Positions 11,401 through 22,950 of a stretch of DNA of 64,000 nucleotides are shown in pieces. Within the stretch, counting starts at the first letter, position 1, and the number at the start of each line of letters is the position of its first letter. The stretch is from Gyrodactylus bullatarudis (Eukaryota > Platyhelminthes > Monogenea > Gyrodactylidea > Gyrodactylidae), in the NCBI GenBank assembly GCA_012064415.1, contig SSNU01000064.1, positions 305,327 through 369,326 of the forward strand. The letters are read 5' to 3'. The position numbers and the translations under genes were made by a program. Under the pieces are notes generated by a model that saw only the letters and a program-made list of their open reading frames with translations, searched no databases and was not told the DNA's origin.

Positions 11401-14400
11401 CTCAGCTAATATTGTAGTAGAATTATTTTAACAATGAAACAAACTCGTTTTCAACCAACTAAACTCTAGCTGTTAGAGATTTTATCTGGAATTCACTCTA
11501 TTTTGGTAAAAGTTAAAAATTCAATGATTTTGGCCCTGGGAATTCCATTAGTGCTTAAATTATTGGTTGAAATTTAATAAGTTAGGCGTCTGAACTTTTA
11601 TTTTCAAAATGATATTAATAAATGATTTAGTGTTCTAAATGATTTCATTTTTGGAAAAAAATATCAATACAGGGACCATCCCTAAAAAGTATATCAAGAA
11701 GAGGAACTGACTAAACTGTGTTCACGATATCGGATCCAAACACCATTCAAAGAAAAATTAAAATTTGAGTCAGATTGTTGATTTGCATTCCAAAATATTT
11801 TCTTTAAGCAGTTTCGAAGGAAATTGAAACCTTTATTAAAACTTAGGTCAATATTAGGATTCTCAGCCATGGTCATCCAAACGTTTCGACGGTGATTGTC
11901 TTCACACGCCTTCTTCAGTGGTACGACGAGTTTATCAAAAACAAAATACTACTTATGGGATGAATTCATGAAAGTATATAAGTAGTATTTTGTTTTTGAT
12001 AAACTCGTCGTACCACTGAAGAAGGCGTGTGAAGACAATCACCGTCGAAACGTTTGGATGACCATGGCTGAGAATCCTAATATTGACCTAAGTTTTAATA
12101 AATTTTATTATAAATCTAATTTTAGATCATTTTTCTCTGATTCTGAAATTGAAACCAGTTTCGGATTTTTGAACTTATTTCAATATTTTTGGAAAATGGA
12201 AAATACTTGAAGCCGTGGTTGGTTTTGCTGATTTTTTTGGGTTCCATTGTAAAATGATCTATTCTCTTCATCATTTCAATTTTAAATTCACATGCCTATG
12301 AAAATTGAATGAAGAAGAAAAGATACATAAATATATCATTATCAGACTGCTAGAAAGGAAATCACATGGCTTCTATAATCTCTCTTCTTATAGAATAAAC
12401 TAAAATTTTGAATTATCACATTTTTATAGATTTAAAATACATTTAATCCCATTGCTAATTCTACCAACTTAATTTCAGTCCTTAAGGAAATATGAATAAA
12501 TTAACAAACTTTGCGTTAACTACTACTGAATAAACAAAAATTGTAATGTCTTGCATTCTTTTGTAACCTTTTTCCATTTAAATTCAGTTGTTGTCTACAT
12601 CTATCAAGTCTCTTGGTCCGATTGATCAATCAATTTTTCTCTAAACATAATCAAGTTAATGATAAAAATCTCAATAAATATAGAGACTAAATCAATCAAT
12701 AAACACTTGTGAATCTGAGAATAAATAGGATTATTTTTCTCTTACCTCTGGTTCAGTTTCTTTTCTAACGAAAAAAATTCACATTTGATAAAAATTATCT
12801 AACCAATGCCTAACGTTAAAAACAAACTTGTGATTGATCAATGATCAGGAAATACAAAGAGTTTGAAATTAGCACGTGAATATATATCATATATATTTCA
12901 CTCATTTATGAATGCATATTATTTCCTGTAACAAGGCAATAAAGAAAAAACTTGTTATCATTATGTAATTTCGCTAAAATATACAAATAGAACTAATCAA
13001 TATATAAATCAGATTAAAGTACTGTATTGAAGAGTACTTGAAAAATAAATTTTGTACTCCCGAATATCGATTTAGTTCGGAATCAGTGAAGAAGATGGGA
13101 ATGAAATTGGCGTTAATGTTTTCACCAAATACTTACAAGAATAAATTCATCTCAAGAATACATACCAACTGATAAAATGCTAGCTAATTCATCATATCTC
13201 AAATGTCTCAAGAATTATAATTCATTTGTATTTAAATCTTTGAATCTCTGATATGTTTGAATTGAATTTTTATTGATTTCAAACATTCCATTGTCAGTTC
13301 TATTTGATTCTTGAAAAAAGGAACATTCTCACGTTTAATTATTGTTGAATAAAATACATTTAGATAAAAATCATTCAATGTCAAGATTACAGTAAAATTC
13401 ATTCCTTTCAGAGGTGCCTTAAAGTCTCACCTAGATCAATCAGTCCACTCTCCGAGTTAGATGTAGCCAATGCAGGGAAATAAAAAATTTTTTCATCAGA
13501 ATCGATTTTTAAAAATAATGAAATAAAAATATTCGTTTCATTCTGCATAGAGATTCTGTCCATATATCCTATCCATAATTCATTGGTTAACATTTTTCAT
13601 TGTTCTTATCAGAGAGAATTATGTCATTACTCATCAGTATCATAACACCTCTCCTATGTTGAGAGAAATGATATAAAAAATGATACGCTATGGAATAATC
13701 AATTTTTTCAGAATAAACAGGAAATTATATAGGAAAATCAGATTTGGAACAAATTTATTTTTCCATCAGTAATTTTGTAAGAACATCTCTAATTTGACAA
13801 GATTCTCTCCTCCCTCGTTTTTTGTTGAGGAAATGTCTAGATATGAATAGAGAATAAATTGATTAAATTTTAATCATATTTCTGCTTCTTGTCTTGCAAA
13901 AGGTTCAAGATCAATTTATCTAGTTTATAAGGAGCCGAAAATTTTTAATACCTGGAAACCTAATTTACTTCCATATTCAGATATTAAATCAACTTTTGGA
14001 AAACTGATCACCTCAGACGAAATTTCTACATTCGAGAGTATTTCGGAAAGATGCTTCAAAAAGTATAATCTACGCTATAATCTAGAGTATTGGATTCCCT
14101 TACAATGGGCCCTAAGGGTCGTACAAAAGTGTGCTACGATTGGGTTAATACCGGAACTACGTATGGCAGGAAATCTCATGGCTGTAAGTTCAGAGGTTGT
14201 CACTATTTCTCATTTAACTCATGGTTGATTGAAGTAAATGAATTCATCAGCTTAAACAGTAGACTTCGACGAAAATTTCAAAAATTACTAAAATCGCCCA
14301 TCGGTCTAATCTTCAATAATTCTAACATTATCTCCCCAAATTTCATTTCAAAATATCTTTTCATACTTCTTTAATAAGATAAACGAAAATTATTCATCAT

Positions 14401-16647
14401 ATTGATGGGCGATTTTAGTAATAATAAAAAATTTCGTCCAAGTCTAATACTTACTAGAAAGATTATCTAGAATGATTTCGTTCTAGGTAATATATCCCAT
14501 AGGTTCGTCTTATTTGGTAATGGATTAGCCCATTTCGCTGAATGTTAAAGCTTAAAAATGAATCTCACCGTGACTAGTACGAAAGAAACTCTCAGAGCAT
14601 TTAGAAATAATCTGTAATAATGTATTTTTGGTAGACATGTACGCACGTTTCGTCCTCGTTTTAGACTCTTCAGTATGGACGACCTGGGATATGAACCTTG
14701 GACCTCTCGCATTGCAGTCCAACATCCCATGCAGCTCTGATTACTTGCTGTGGTATACCCCTGAGGTTTCTAACTAATGAAAACTTCTTATATTTCTGTT
14801 TTTGAGTATACATTTTCAAATTGGAACTGATCTCTTCCTCTAATAATTTGATATTTTTACAGGAAATAGCAGAATTCAGAAATCAAATTCAAGATCTACA
14901 AGTTTATACAAGCATCATGATCCCATTGGTATACACTCAAGTAATTAATGAATCAAAAGTTTTATTCAATTTCACAAAACATGTGAGGTTATTTTTATAC
15001 AAATCTTGTTTTATTTATTCATTATTAAGGAAAAATAAATATTTTTAGCTACTTACTCCCATATTGTTGCTAAAAATTCAAGATATCATTACCAGTTCGT
15101 CTCATACACATGGAGGGAGCAGAAATTGTTTTATTATTGATTCAATTTCTATGACATTACCTTTGGAATTTCTTTGATGTTTATCTTCAAATGATAAAAA
15201 ACACATTGCTTAAACATACATTATTATATATACTGCATATATAGTATTGTGCACAAAATGTGACAAAAGTAACTTTTATTCCTCTATTGCATGACTTATT
15301 AAGCTGAAGAGTAACGCCATCTGAGTATTTCACTATGAATCAACTGTAGTACTTAGAAGTTTGAAAAGGTCTAATCTGTATCAGTAGAAATATTTATTTC
15401 TTACATGATTTAATAGACGAGTGAATATTGAGTAATAAAGCTCATTAGATTCTTACTCTGTTGGCTTGATATTTCAACATAAAATAATGAAACATTATAA
15501 ATCCTCTAATTAGAGCAATGAGAATTTAAAGCATTCCTCAAGTAGAAGTTTGATAGAGCTCAATATCTTTTACTTGAGAAAGGGATCTAGTTGAAACTGC
15601 TACATTTTTATGTTTTGACGCCTGGTTTTTTAAATGCACAAATTTTTTGGTTTAGTTATAAGTCGGGTCACATGAAATTACTATTTTCAATTAAAATGCT
15701 AAACCCTTTGATACAGGTAGCAAGACGCATTTGGCATATCTTAAACATTTCTTCCAGAATTAAGCCCATCATATGTATAAATTATTTATTCACATTCCTA
15801 ACAGAACTACTAAATAAATTTGCATATGAATTAATCTCTTTCTAATGAAATGAAGGATATATTGAAAGAATTCATCGGAATCGTGTGTGTTTATTTCTTG
15901 AGGAAGAAATGCAAAATCCTCTTGTTCGTTTGAACAAAAATAGGGAAAATTCCAAGTTATTAATAGCATCTTCCGAAAATTAATGATTTTAGTTATGAGT
16001 AAGTAGGTTATAAATATTTAAGAACCAAAAGAAAATATTCTTGATGAAGTGAGGCAATATTAGAAAATTGAGTTTATCATTCAAATTTTGTGATCTAAAT
16101 TCTTGTACTTAAATTTAATATAACTACTTGTGAGTAGTTTCATGATAGGATGGTGATAACTTTCATTTCTCAATCATTAAATTCACAAATATATAGAGGT
16201 CTCGGGAATAACTAAAAATAAAAATAAAAATTTTATCTTATTCAGGTCGTAATAATTGCTGCCTATACATATTTCCTGTGTCAAATATTTAGCTTACAAT
16301 TCACAATACGAGAAAATCAAAAGATAAACGTTCACTTTCCCTTGTTTGGGTTTCTATCATTTCTATTCCTAATGGGATGGCTGAAGGTAGCCATGTGTGT
16401 TATGAATCCATTCGGTGATGACGATGAAGACTTCCAAACATCAGATATGCTCAACTATAATCTTTTACTAAGCCATAGAGTTTGCTATTCAGAAGACGAT
16501 GATTACCCGAATCGTCTCAAACAATCGGAGAATGATAATCAAAGAATTAACGATGATCCTATGTTAATTAAGCAACTCAACGAGTTTCTCAAGACAAATG
16601 CAGCCGAAGTTGAAACCTGTACAACCAACTCTCTTGATAACAAGTAA
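8448..16647 (+). CDS. Bestrophin A, calcium-activated chloride channel family, six exons
   Basis: Bestrophins form pentameric anion channels in plasma or organelle membranes. Exons 8448-8518, 8560-8995, 9875-10010, 13981-14183, 14863-14940 and 16246-16647 give 441 aa with all phases consistent. The N-terminus MSISYLEDISDGRG matches the family start, followed by RWKGSLYKLVW. The pore neck IPISFLLGFFV (about 77-87) keeps the Ile/Phe/Phe hydrophobic positions. Later come IPLVYTQV, GWLKVA and NPFGDDDEDFQTS, the last being the acidic calcium-clasp segment. Exon 3 encodes a linker with no obvious counterpart in vertebrate bestrophins but with a relative in bestrophin B. The first intron is only 41 nt; the third is about 4 kb and holds a fold-back element and a meckelin-exon palindrome. 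The fourth holds a SINE. The C-terminal tail is short. Confidence 0.93.
9050..9250. repeat. Fold-back element, right-end fragment in bestrophin A intron 2
   Basis: Carries the family right end: GATTCCAAAAAAATCCTGAT, then a tract ending CATAAATTTCTATCTTCATA. No inverted partner lies close by, so it is a truncated copy. Confidence 0.5.
10308..11013. repeat. Palindromic fold-back element, near full-length, in bestrophin A intron 3
   Basis: The left end (CCTAATTAATTAGATTTTTAC) and right end (TTATTAATTAGCTTTATA) are inverted copies. Paired internal blocks include GATCGAGATTTTTTTGGAAT and its complement, and AATGGCGCCAAATTCCCATT and its complement. Total about 700 bp, non-coding. Confidence 0.8.
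11832..12102. repeat. Near-perfect palindrome (125-bp arms, 21-nt spacer) built from a meckelin exon
   Basis: Bases 11832-11956 are the reverse complement of 11978-12102, with a spacer of about 21 bases. Each arm contains the same coding segment as the first meckelin exon at position 1, plus upstream bases that would encode FDKLVVPLKKA and some of the following intron. It lies in intron 3 of bestrophin A. Such arms could extrude as a cruciform or fold as an RNA hairpin in the bestrophin pre-mRNA. Confidence 0.85.
12018..12145 (+). pseudogene. Duplicated meckelin exon with flanking intron (right arm of the palindrome)
   Basis: Aligns with bases 1-128 of the window with about three mismatches, so exon and adjoining intron were copied as DNA, not from spliced RNA. 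The reading frame KKACEDNHRRNVWMTMAEN is intact, but the remaining meckelin exons are absent here. It is an orphan exon with no promoter or downstream partners visible. Confidence 0.75.
14465..14765 (-). mobile_element. tRNA-Cys-like headed SINE with hammerhead segment, in bestrophin A intron 4
   Basis: On the minus strand the head reads GAGCTGCATGGGATG (A-box-like), then GGACTGCAATGCGAGAGG (anticodon-arm-like, GCA in the CTGCAAT loop, as in tRNA-Cys), then GGTTCATATCCC (B-box-like). A hammerhead ribozyme core follows within about 15 bases. The body continues through CTTTCGTACTAGTCACGG and ends near GGGATATATTACCT. The same body occurs at 54.1 kb and the same tail at 44.5 and 45.3 kb. RNA polymerase III transcription from the internal boxes is the expected mode for such elements. 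Confidence 0.75.
14631..14676 (-). ncRNA. Hammerhead ribozyme, slightly degenerate, inside the SINE
   Basis: On the minus strand: CTGAAGAG, stem II GTCU/GGAC with an A-rich loop, GAAA, then stem III of about 5 bp (ACGUG with CAUGU) closed by a CGUA loop, then the GUC cleavage triplet. Core bases CUGANGA and GAAA are intact. Stem I is weak, with only UA/UA pairing next to the core, so self-cleavage may be impaired in this copy. Confidence 0.65.
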
Positions 16648-17463
16648 TTCTTTCGTTCAGCTAAAATAATACTGAAATTTTTAATTAAATCTCGACCATG
16701 GTCAGAATTTAGGAATCTATTTTGCTCTTAAGACGTATAAGGAGCGTAGTTCCAGTTTATATTTGATTTACTATTAGCTCAGGGTATATGCAAGACTGGC
16801 ATGTACATTTGCAGATTTAGCTCCAGTGGTAGGCCATAATTGAACAACATTGGTTACTTTTTAACTTTGGATTTGAGAACCTATAAAATTTTCATCCAGT
16901 ATTGGTTTACATTATTTTCATTAAAATTTTCTAAGTCCTACTTATACCATTTGAAGAAAAAAATTTGAATTCTCGAATGGGTGCCACAATCCCTTTTTTC
17001 AAAATGTGAGTGTCATTTTTTATTGATTTAAAACTAGGAGAGTAGGGAAAAGAAGTCTTTCAGAATTCATATTAGACAAGAAAATAAATTATGCTGAATC
17101 TGATCTGATGATCGTTTGAACTTCGACTTTTTGATCCTCACAATTCAGAAATCAATGAAATTTCGTAGATCTCTCAGAAATGGTGGGAAAATATAAATTA
17201 AATCTTGTCTAATTTTGATCTTGAATAAACTGGTTTTCGCAACCCATCTTCTTTGAAATCTCCTTATTCAAAATTCGAAAAACATAATTTGGAGAAATCG
17301 AAATTTGGAAAATTTGCAAGGGTTGATTCCACGGTGGAATTTCCACCAGAGTGTCAGATAATCATATTTTATTCATGGTGACAGAAGAATACACTTTTGA
17401 CCACCTTATGATTCGACAGCATATAATAGCCATTTAACATTAACAAGCCTTGATATATCTAAT
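16648..17463. other. Downstream of bestrophin A; fold-back fragment
   Basis: No gene seen. From about 16890 to 17330 there is degraded fold-back material: an AATCCCTTTTTTCAAAATGT block, a central diverged region and paired GATTTCTCC-type pieces. The bestrophin A 3' UTR and poly(A) site should lie at its start. Confidence 0.4.
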
Positions 17464-17790
17464 TTAAAAAAATAAGAAGATGATGCCAATCATCTCACAG
17501 ATAAGGCCTTTATTTCGGGCATACTCATCAGTGTGATACATGCCATATAAGTACAAATTTCCAACAAGTGTTATCCAACTTTTATTGGTTTTTACAAGTT
17601 TTAATTTTTTGATTGGTTCATCCCTGTTTCCAGGACTGACCCTGATAAAAACAAATATTTCTACATTGGTAATTTTAGGTAACTTGTAATTATTCAATGT
17701 AATTTCTTCTTGAGAAAATCTTACTTCAAGGGGTCGTTTTAATTTGTCTTTTGAAAAAAGATAAGCATCTTAACAAAAGTGAAAATAATC
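17464..17790 (-). CDS. Possible terminal exon of an unidentified protein
   Basis: A minus-strand frame opens after a possible acceptor (TTTTGTTAAG) near 17780 and runs to a stop at 17464. It encodes about 100 aa including RPLEVRFSQEEITL, VSPGNRDEPIKK, ICEMIGIIF and a hydrophobic end. Residue use is less AT-forced than in random frames here. I recognise no family. It could be a 3' exon of the same locus as the 18.9-23.6 kb exons, but I could not chain the phases. Confidence 0.3.
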
Positions 17791-17989
17791 AATGTTTGCA
17801 TGACTCTTCAGATACATGATTGTTATCTTTACTAATTCTCAATTTGATTTGAGCCTGAGATTTTTAATAATTAAAACCTGCACACATTCTTAGTGAAATT
17901 TTTCATATTCCAAAGGAAGTATTTGATAAAGCAAATAAATATTTCAATGATCCAGAAATGCGATATTTCCCGAGTTCAAATCATATAAA

Positions 17990-18810
17990 CAGCTGATTGA
18001 TATGAAGTTCGGAATCTATGATTTGTACAAAAATCTCGATTCCCTCATCAGGAATCCTAATCGATTCGCATGCTTCTACTATTTGAAAGAAAAAAATTCT
18101 AAAAAATACTTCTATGAAAAGTATGGTCATTTTTCAAATTTGGCGCCAAAATCCCATTTTTCGAACTTTGAACTGAAAATTTCTAGTGATTTTGAAGTGA
18201 AAGATTGATCAAAAGTTTATTTTCAGGATCACAATAATACAAGAAAGCCGAATATGCTGAATATGTTCTAATGCATAACTTCATTATCGTTTGGGAGCTG
18301 AATTTCGATTTCAGATCATTTTCACAACATGAAAATCAATGAAACTTCGATAATCCAAAATCCTTCGAAAATAGCGGAACTGTTGGAAATTTGACGACAA
18401 TATTCAGCATTCTTGAATCATTCAGATTCTGAAAAACCTCTTTTGACCATACTCCCAATTCTAAATCACTAGAAATTTTCAGTTCAAAGTTCGAAAAATG
18501 GGATTTTGGCGCCAAATTTGAAAAATGACCATATTTTTCATAAAGATATTATTATGGTTTATTTGATAATTTTGTCGAACTTCATCAAGAATATCATTGT
18601 TGGTTTCTAAACTCATAAGGAAGGTTAGAGAAAACGAGCGTATATTTTAGAGATAAACGTTATATTTCGCCGGGTCTCTTCAGACCCTATTTTTTTAGAA
18701 TATTTTCCTTCCAAATAGTAAAAGTATGCAAATGGATTAGGACTCCACAAAATCTCTAAAAAATTCGCATTCTTGATGAAGAAATCGAAATTCCCAACCA
18801 ACTTTAAATA
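17990..18810. repeat. Fold-back element interrupted by a Penelope-end-like insert
   Basis: The left end (TTGATATGAAGTTCGGAATC) and right end (ATTCCCAACCAACTTTAAAT) are inverted, as are internal blocks around TTTGGCGCCAAA. About 150 extra bases (about 18560-18715) break the right half. They carry GGGTCTGAAGAGACCCGG on the minus strand, the motif seen at the Penelope-like element ends. The open frame at 18002-18208 is just repeat sequence. Confidence 0.65.
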
Positions 18811-18861
18811 AAATTGGCTTCGTCGTACGTTGAATTTTGTCTAAAAATCAATAAATAGGTT

Positions 18862-19128
18862 ACTCACTTCTTCGCAAGAATGGTTGAGGAATTTTGTTTT
18901 ATAAAACAATCCGTTGACTCTCCTGCAGAAGTTCAGTTGAATTTCGCAGCCATCTTTCTTGCATTTAACACTGTAGAACGAAGAAGTGGTTTTCGCAACT
19001 CTGTGTGGGCTATGACACTTTCAATAAGTCTATCAAGATCCTGTTTGATTTCCTCAACATTTTCATATGTAGGTTGTTCATTTTGTTTTATGACGATATT
19101 GGCGAAACCAAATATTTTTTCATTCTAA
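18862..19128 (-). CDS. Exon-like segment, two competing frames, one with a CX4C/HxC zinc-finger pattern
   Basis: After an acceptor-like TTACTTTAG, one minus-strand frame gives a helical stretch (NEKIFGFANIVIK..., YENVEEIKQDLDRLIESV...) ending at TGA near 18940. A second frame, entered after ATAG near 18996, gives FYSVKCKKDGCEIQLNFCRR...NHSCEE up to a good donor (GAA/gtgagt). The C-x4-C...H-x-C spacing resembles the DNA-binding finger of MULE transposases and FLYWCH proteins. The locus is either a real exon whose frame I cannot settle or a decayed transposase. Confidence 0.3.
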
Positions 19129-22100
19129 AGTAAGAAAGTCTACCTCTTATTGGCTGCCTAGTGGTGCAGAGGTATAGGTTTTTAGGGGTTTTGGTTGCTA
19201 TAAGATTGATGGAAGATTATTTATGTAAGGAATCGTTGATTGCTAATACCTTGGCAACACGATATCAAGACAAAAACTAAGCAAACTTACATCAAGATAG
19301 AGATTTAGAAAATAATTGAAAAATTTCATGGCATTTTTTAAAATTTTTCCGGTGTGTCCCGGCATTTTTCAAAATACCCCTGTCAACCACTATTATTTCC
19401 CTAAATAACCCTGAATAAAAATGAGAATTAACCAAAATGTCCATTGGTTATTTTATAAAAAGAATTCTATAAGAGAAATATATATTTCGCCAGGTCTTAT
19501 CAATCTCTAGTCCTGGTTTGATTAATTAATATTTACAAAGTTTTTTAATGAATGAGTAGTTTATGAAAAATAGTAAAATTGATTTACAAAACTTCCAATT
19601 GATGAAAAACCTAAAAACTTCTCCATACTTTGTTTGTTTAAGTATAGATAAGAAAAATTAAAAATCAATTGGGCCAAGGTAACTGCAAGTCATGAAGATG
19701 GTTCTTTTGGTTAAATCTTATGGCTTCAAATTTCTGAATTTCATAAAAATTATCATTTGTTTCTAACAACTAATCGGCTCATTTTATTCAAAGAATATTT
19801 TTGTTCTCAACTTCATGTACCCTTGTATAATTTATATTATGTGCAAATTCATTATCAAACATGTTGATTCTGGGGAAATATAAACTTATCTCCATATTAT
19901 TCTTTTTAATGTTTTGAAATCTCACGTTATTTTCATTTTAGACTGGACGATCTAAAGATAATAGGATTTTGGCAGTCGAAAGGATTTTAGATAATTCACA
20001 AATAAATTTTTATCAATAAAAAACCTCTATATTGATCAATATTAAAAATAACATTTCAATTTTACAATATCCAATATATGTATATCCATAAAATTACTTG
20101 TAGTAATTATTATTTTCAGTCAGAGAAATGCATTGGATGCGAGCTTTTATTTACATATTGATTTGAGTCCGGAGTAAATGAGTTAAATCTGGTCATTTTT
20201 CTCGAAACAAAAGGTTCTCGGTTCTCATGTAACTGCGTATTACGGGGGAGAGAAATTAACAAATTGATGTTGAAAGAAAGATTGAAACAGCTTTGACGAA
20301 TTTGTCACATAAATTTTCTAATAAAACAATGATTTATTGGGTGTTAATTCGAGTGTGAGCTGTTGATATTGGTCCGAAAAATTCAGATTGAATCGATAAT
20401 GCCACCAGACTCTGGAATGAAAATGATTTAAATTTTTACTACTTTTTAATGTAGATTAAAAAAGGTTATTAAGGGGAACAAAAATCTTTTTTTCATGACT
20501 TGAATTTAATCTTTCGTCTATTTGGTTTTTGAATACGCTGATTACGAATCTGCAATTGTTTTGATGCAATTATTTTTGTTCAGAAGTCATCAATCATAGA
20601 TTGTACATTTGAATTCTACGGGTATGATTACTCGATAAAAGTTATTTTACTCTTAATCTATGACTTAGGGAAATAGGTTTTCAAAAAAATGTTTGAATTA
20701 GTATAGCACGAATTATAGACGAATGATTTAGCCAAGATATGTGCGTATTCCAGGAGATTAATAATAAATTTCCTGTCGAATGGGGGGAGGGGTAAAGAAG
20801 TATGTATTGATGGTTTAATAAAAAATAATGAGTTGCTGAAATGATGCGTGATAAAAATAACCCAGTAGAACTTTAAGGGATAAAACAATTGGAATATGGC
20901 TTTATACAAAAATTCTTGATAAACTATATTTTATCAAGGATTTTGAACAAGATTATCAAACCAGATTTAGTCACTGATTCATAGATTTAAATAGTTTTAA
21001 ATCATAACTGTAAAAATATATAGCATGGGTAGATGAAGGAATATCACTAAAAATTGGAGTTCATTTGAGAGATAATCTTTTACAGGATAATTATAACAAA
21101 TCTTGTCGGATAATTTCGTTCAAAATCTTCCTCTAAATATTATTCATGATGGTTATAGATGACAATAAAAATAGGGATGTATTCTTCTAAAGAACCTAAG
21201 TCGAGGGACCACTGTATTTTGTATTTTTAATTTAGTGTTTATTAATTTTATTTTGCCCTACATACGTGTTTGGATTGTTTATCTATCAACTCCTGAAGAA
21301 AAGTGACAGATTATAAGCCAATGATGGATGGGTTAATGGAGTAGAAAATTTAGAAAGGCACTGATAGAAACTGAGCTTTTGTTTTTTGTTACATGTCCAA
21401 TATATACATTGTATGTTTACCTGGGATATATTTAAAAAAATAATTTTTAATCGTCTTTCAAAATTTGCTTACTGTTTTCATTTATAAAGGTAGTTAAATC
21501 AGTTATTAAATTCCTTAATGGTGATGTAAAATTTACATCCTAATAGATTAAAATATAAATCTCTGATTATCGCAATGATTAGCCTTACATTTTGTTAGAC
21601 CTTGATTAAACATGTTAAATATTATCACGAATAAATAGATATTACAGTATTTGAGGAATCTACAGTGTAGATCTCTAAGATATGATAAATATGCCAAAAA
21701 CTAGGCCAGGGTGATATTTTAAAGCTAATTTTCGTACAAACTAATAATATTTTGGTCATTAGATGACATTTTTACATAAAAATTAGTAATCTCATTATGC
21801 AATGGACCATAATGGCAAACTTAGTTTTTCTATGATGTCTGTGGGAAAAACGGGCATTATCATAACATGGGATGATTTTTCCTCTTCAAAAATATGCGCA
21901 AACATCATCTGGGTATATATTCTGAGAGTGAGAATAGAAAGTACTCTTGATAGTTATATGGAGAAAAAAAAATTCACCCAAGCCTGGTAAACACTGGTTA
22001 TGATTTCTTTTCGCTCGACGTTAAGATCTTGAAAAATGTAATTTCAAACCTATAATGGTTAGGCTTACGAAGGGTAATTCAAAACTTGATAAAATTCAGT

Positions 22101-22950
22101 TTTTTGTTTATCCAAAGAATCAGGCATTTTCATGAATAAATGCTAATTATTACATTGAAATATCAAGATTTATGAGAGCTTGACAAGATTCACATGATGA
22201 AAATTCTATTCTCTGACTTAACTGCCTGATCATGCGATGCATTAATGGAAAACAAAGAGGTAATCATTTTTACATTTGGTATCAAAACCATTTTGGCTTA
22301 CAGACTTCAAATTTATCGAATCGATTCTCAACTTGTGATAAAAGGATAGTTTTAGATCTGTTCTAAGTAAATTATAATAATCCACGATATATTTTAAGGT
22401 TTTATTAAGGTTCTTAGAAAAGCGTTCACTTTCGAATAAAAGATTTTCATTAATAATCATAGATTTTTTAAGGTCGCATCTTCAAATTTTCGTTATTTTG
22501 GGAGAATTTCATAAATAATGTAGTTTTAAACAATGCAAAAATTAATTTTTATCTATTGATCATATTATCTTGTATGAGATATTTGGGAAAGAAATTAATA
22601 TTGATGAAATAAAAATTCAAATTGTTTTAAATGCATAGTATGCATACGGTAAGTTTATTTTTCAATTACTAATTTGAAATGGTTTTGAATAGAAAAGTAT
22701 CTCAGTCAGACTAATTCCATATTCTTATTTCGTGTAATAACAATTAAAGCAAAAAATAACAGTGGAAAGTGTTAAGGATTCTGTTTTTATCTAAAGTAGA
22801 TTTTTGCTTTTAAAAATCCCATTTTTTCATACTGTTAAGTAAAAATTACTGTTTTATTTTCAAATTTGATATGTTCTTCAAAGTATGAGTTTCTACTTTG
22901 GATAAAGGTTAGGTTTAATTCAATTTTATTAACGAATTCGCTTTACTCAC
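19129..22950. other. Long non-coding stretch, no supported gene
   Basis: AT-rich sequence with no exon chain I can support. Near 19475-19510 the segment TATATTTCGCCAGGTC resembles the Penelope-end motif. Other open stretches lack domains and splice context. It may be an intron between the 22.95-23.62 kb exons and the exon-like pieces at 17.5-19.1 kb. Confidence 0.35.

Noticed and set aside
11990..12050. Hammerhead-like CTGAAGAAGG...CGTCGAAACG in the meckelin exon and its palindrome copies
   Set aside because: Core-like words and a partial stem II are present, but no geometry gives a NUH site with stems I and III. The segment is explained by an in-phase coding exon.
14680..14750. A functional tRNA-Cys gene on the minus strand
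   Set aside because: A and B boxes and an anticodon-like arm exist, but the acceptor and other stems do not pair. It is a SINE head.
18002..18208. Open frame as a small gene
   Set aside because: It is the left half of a fold-back element; the same translated pattern recurs in other copies (for example 62670-62885, minus).
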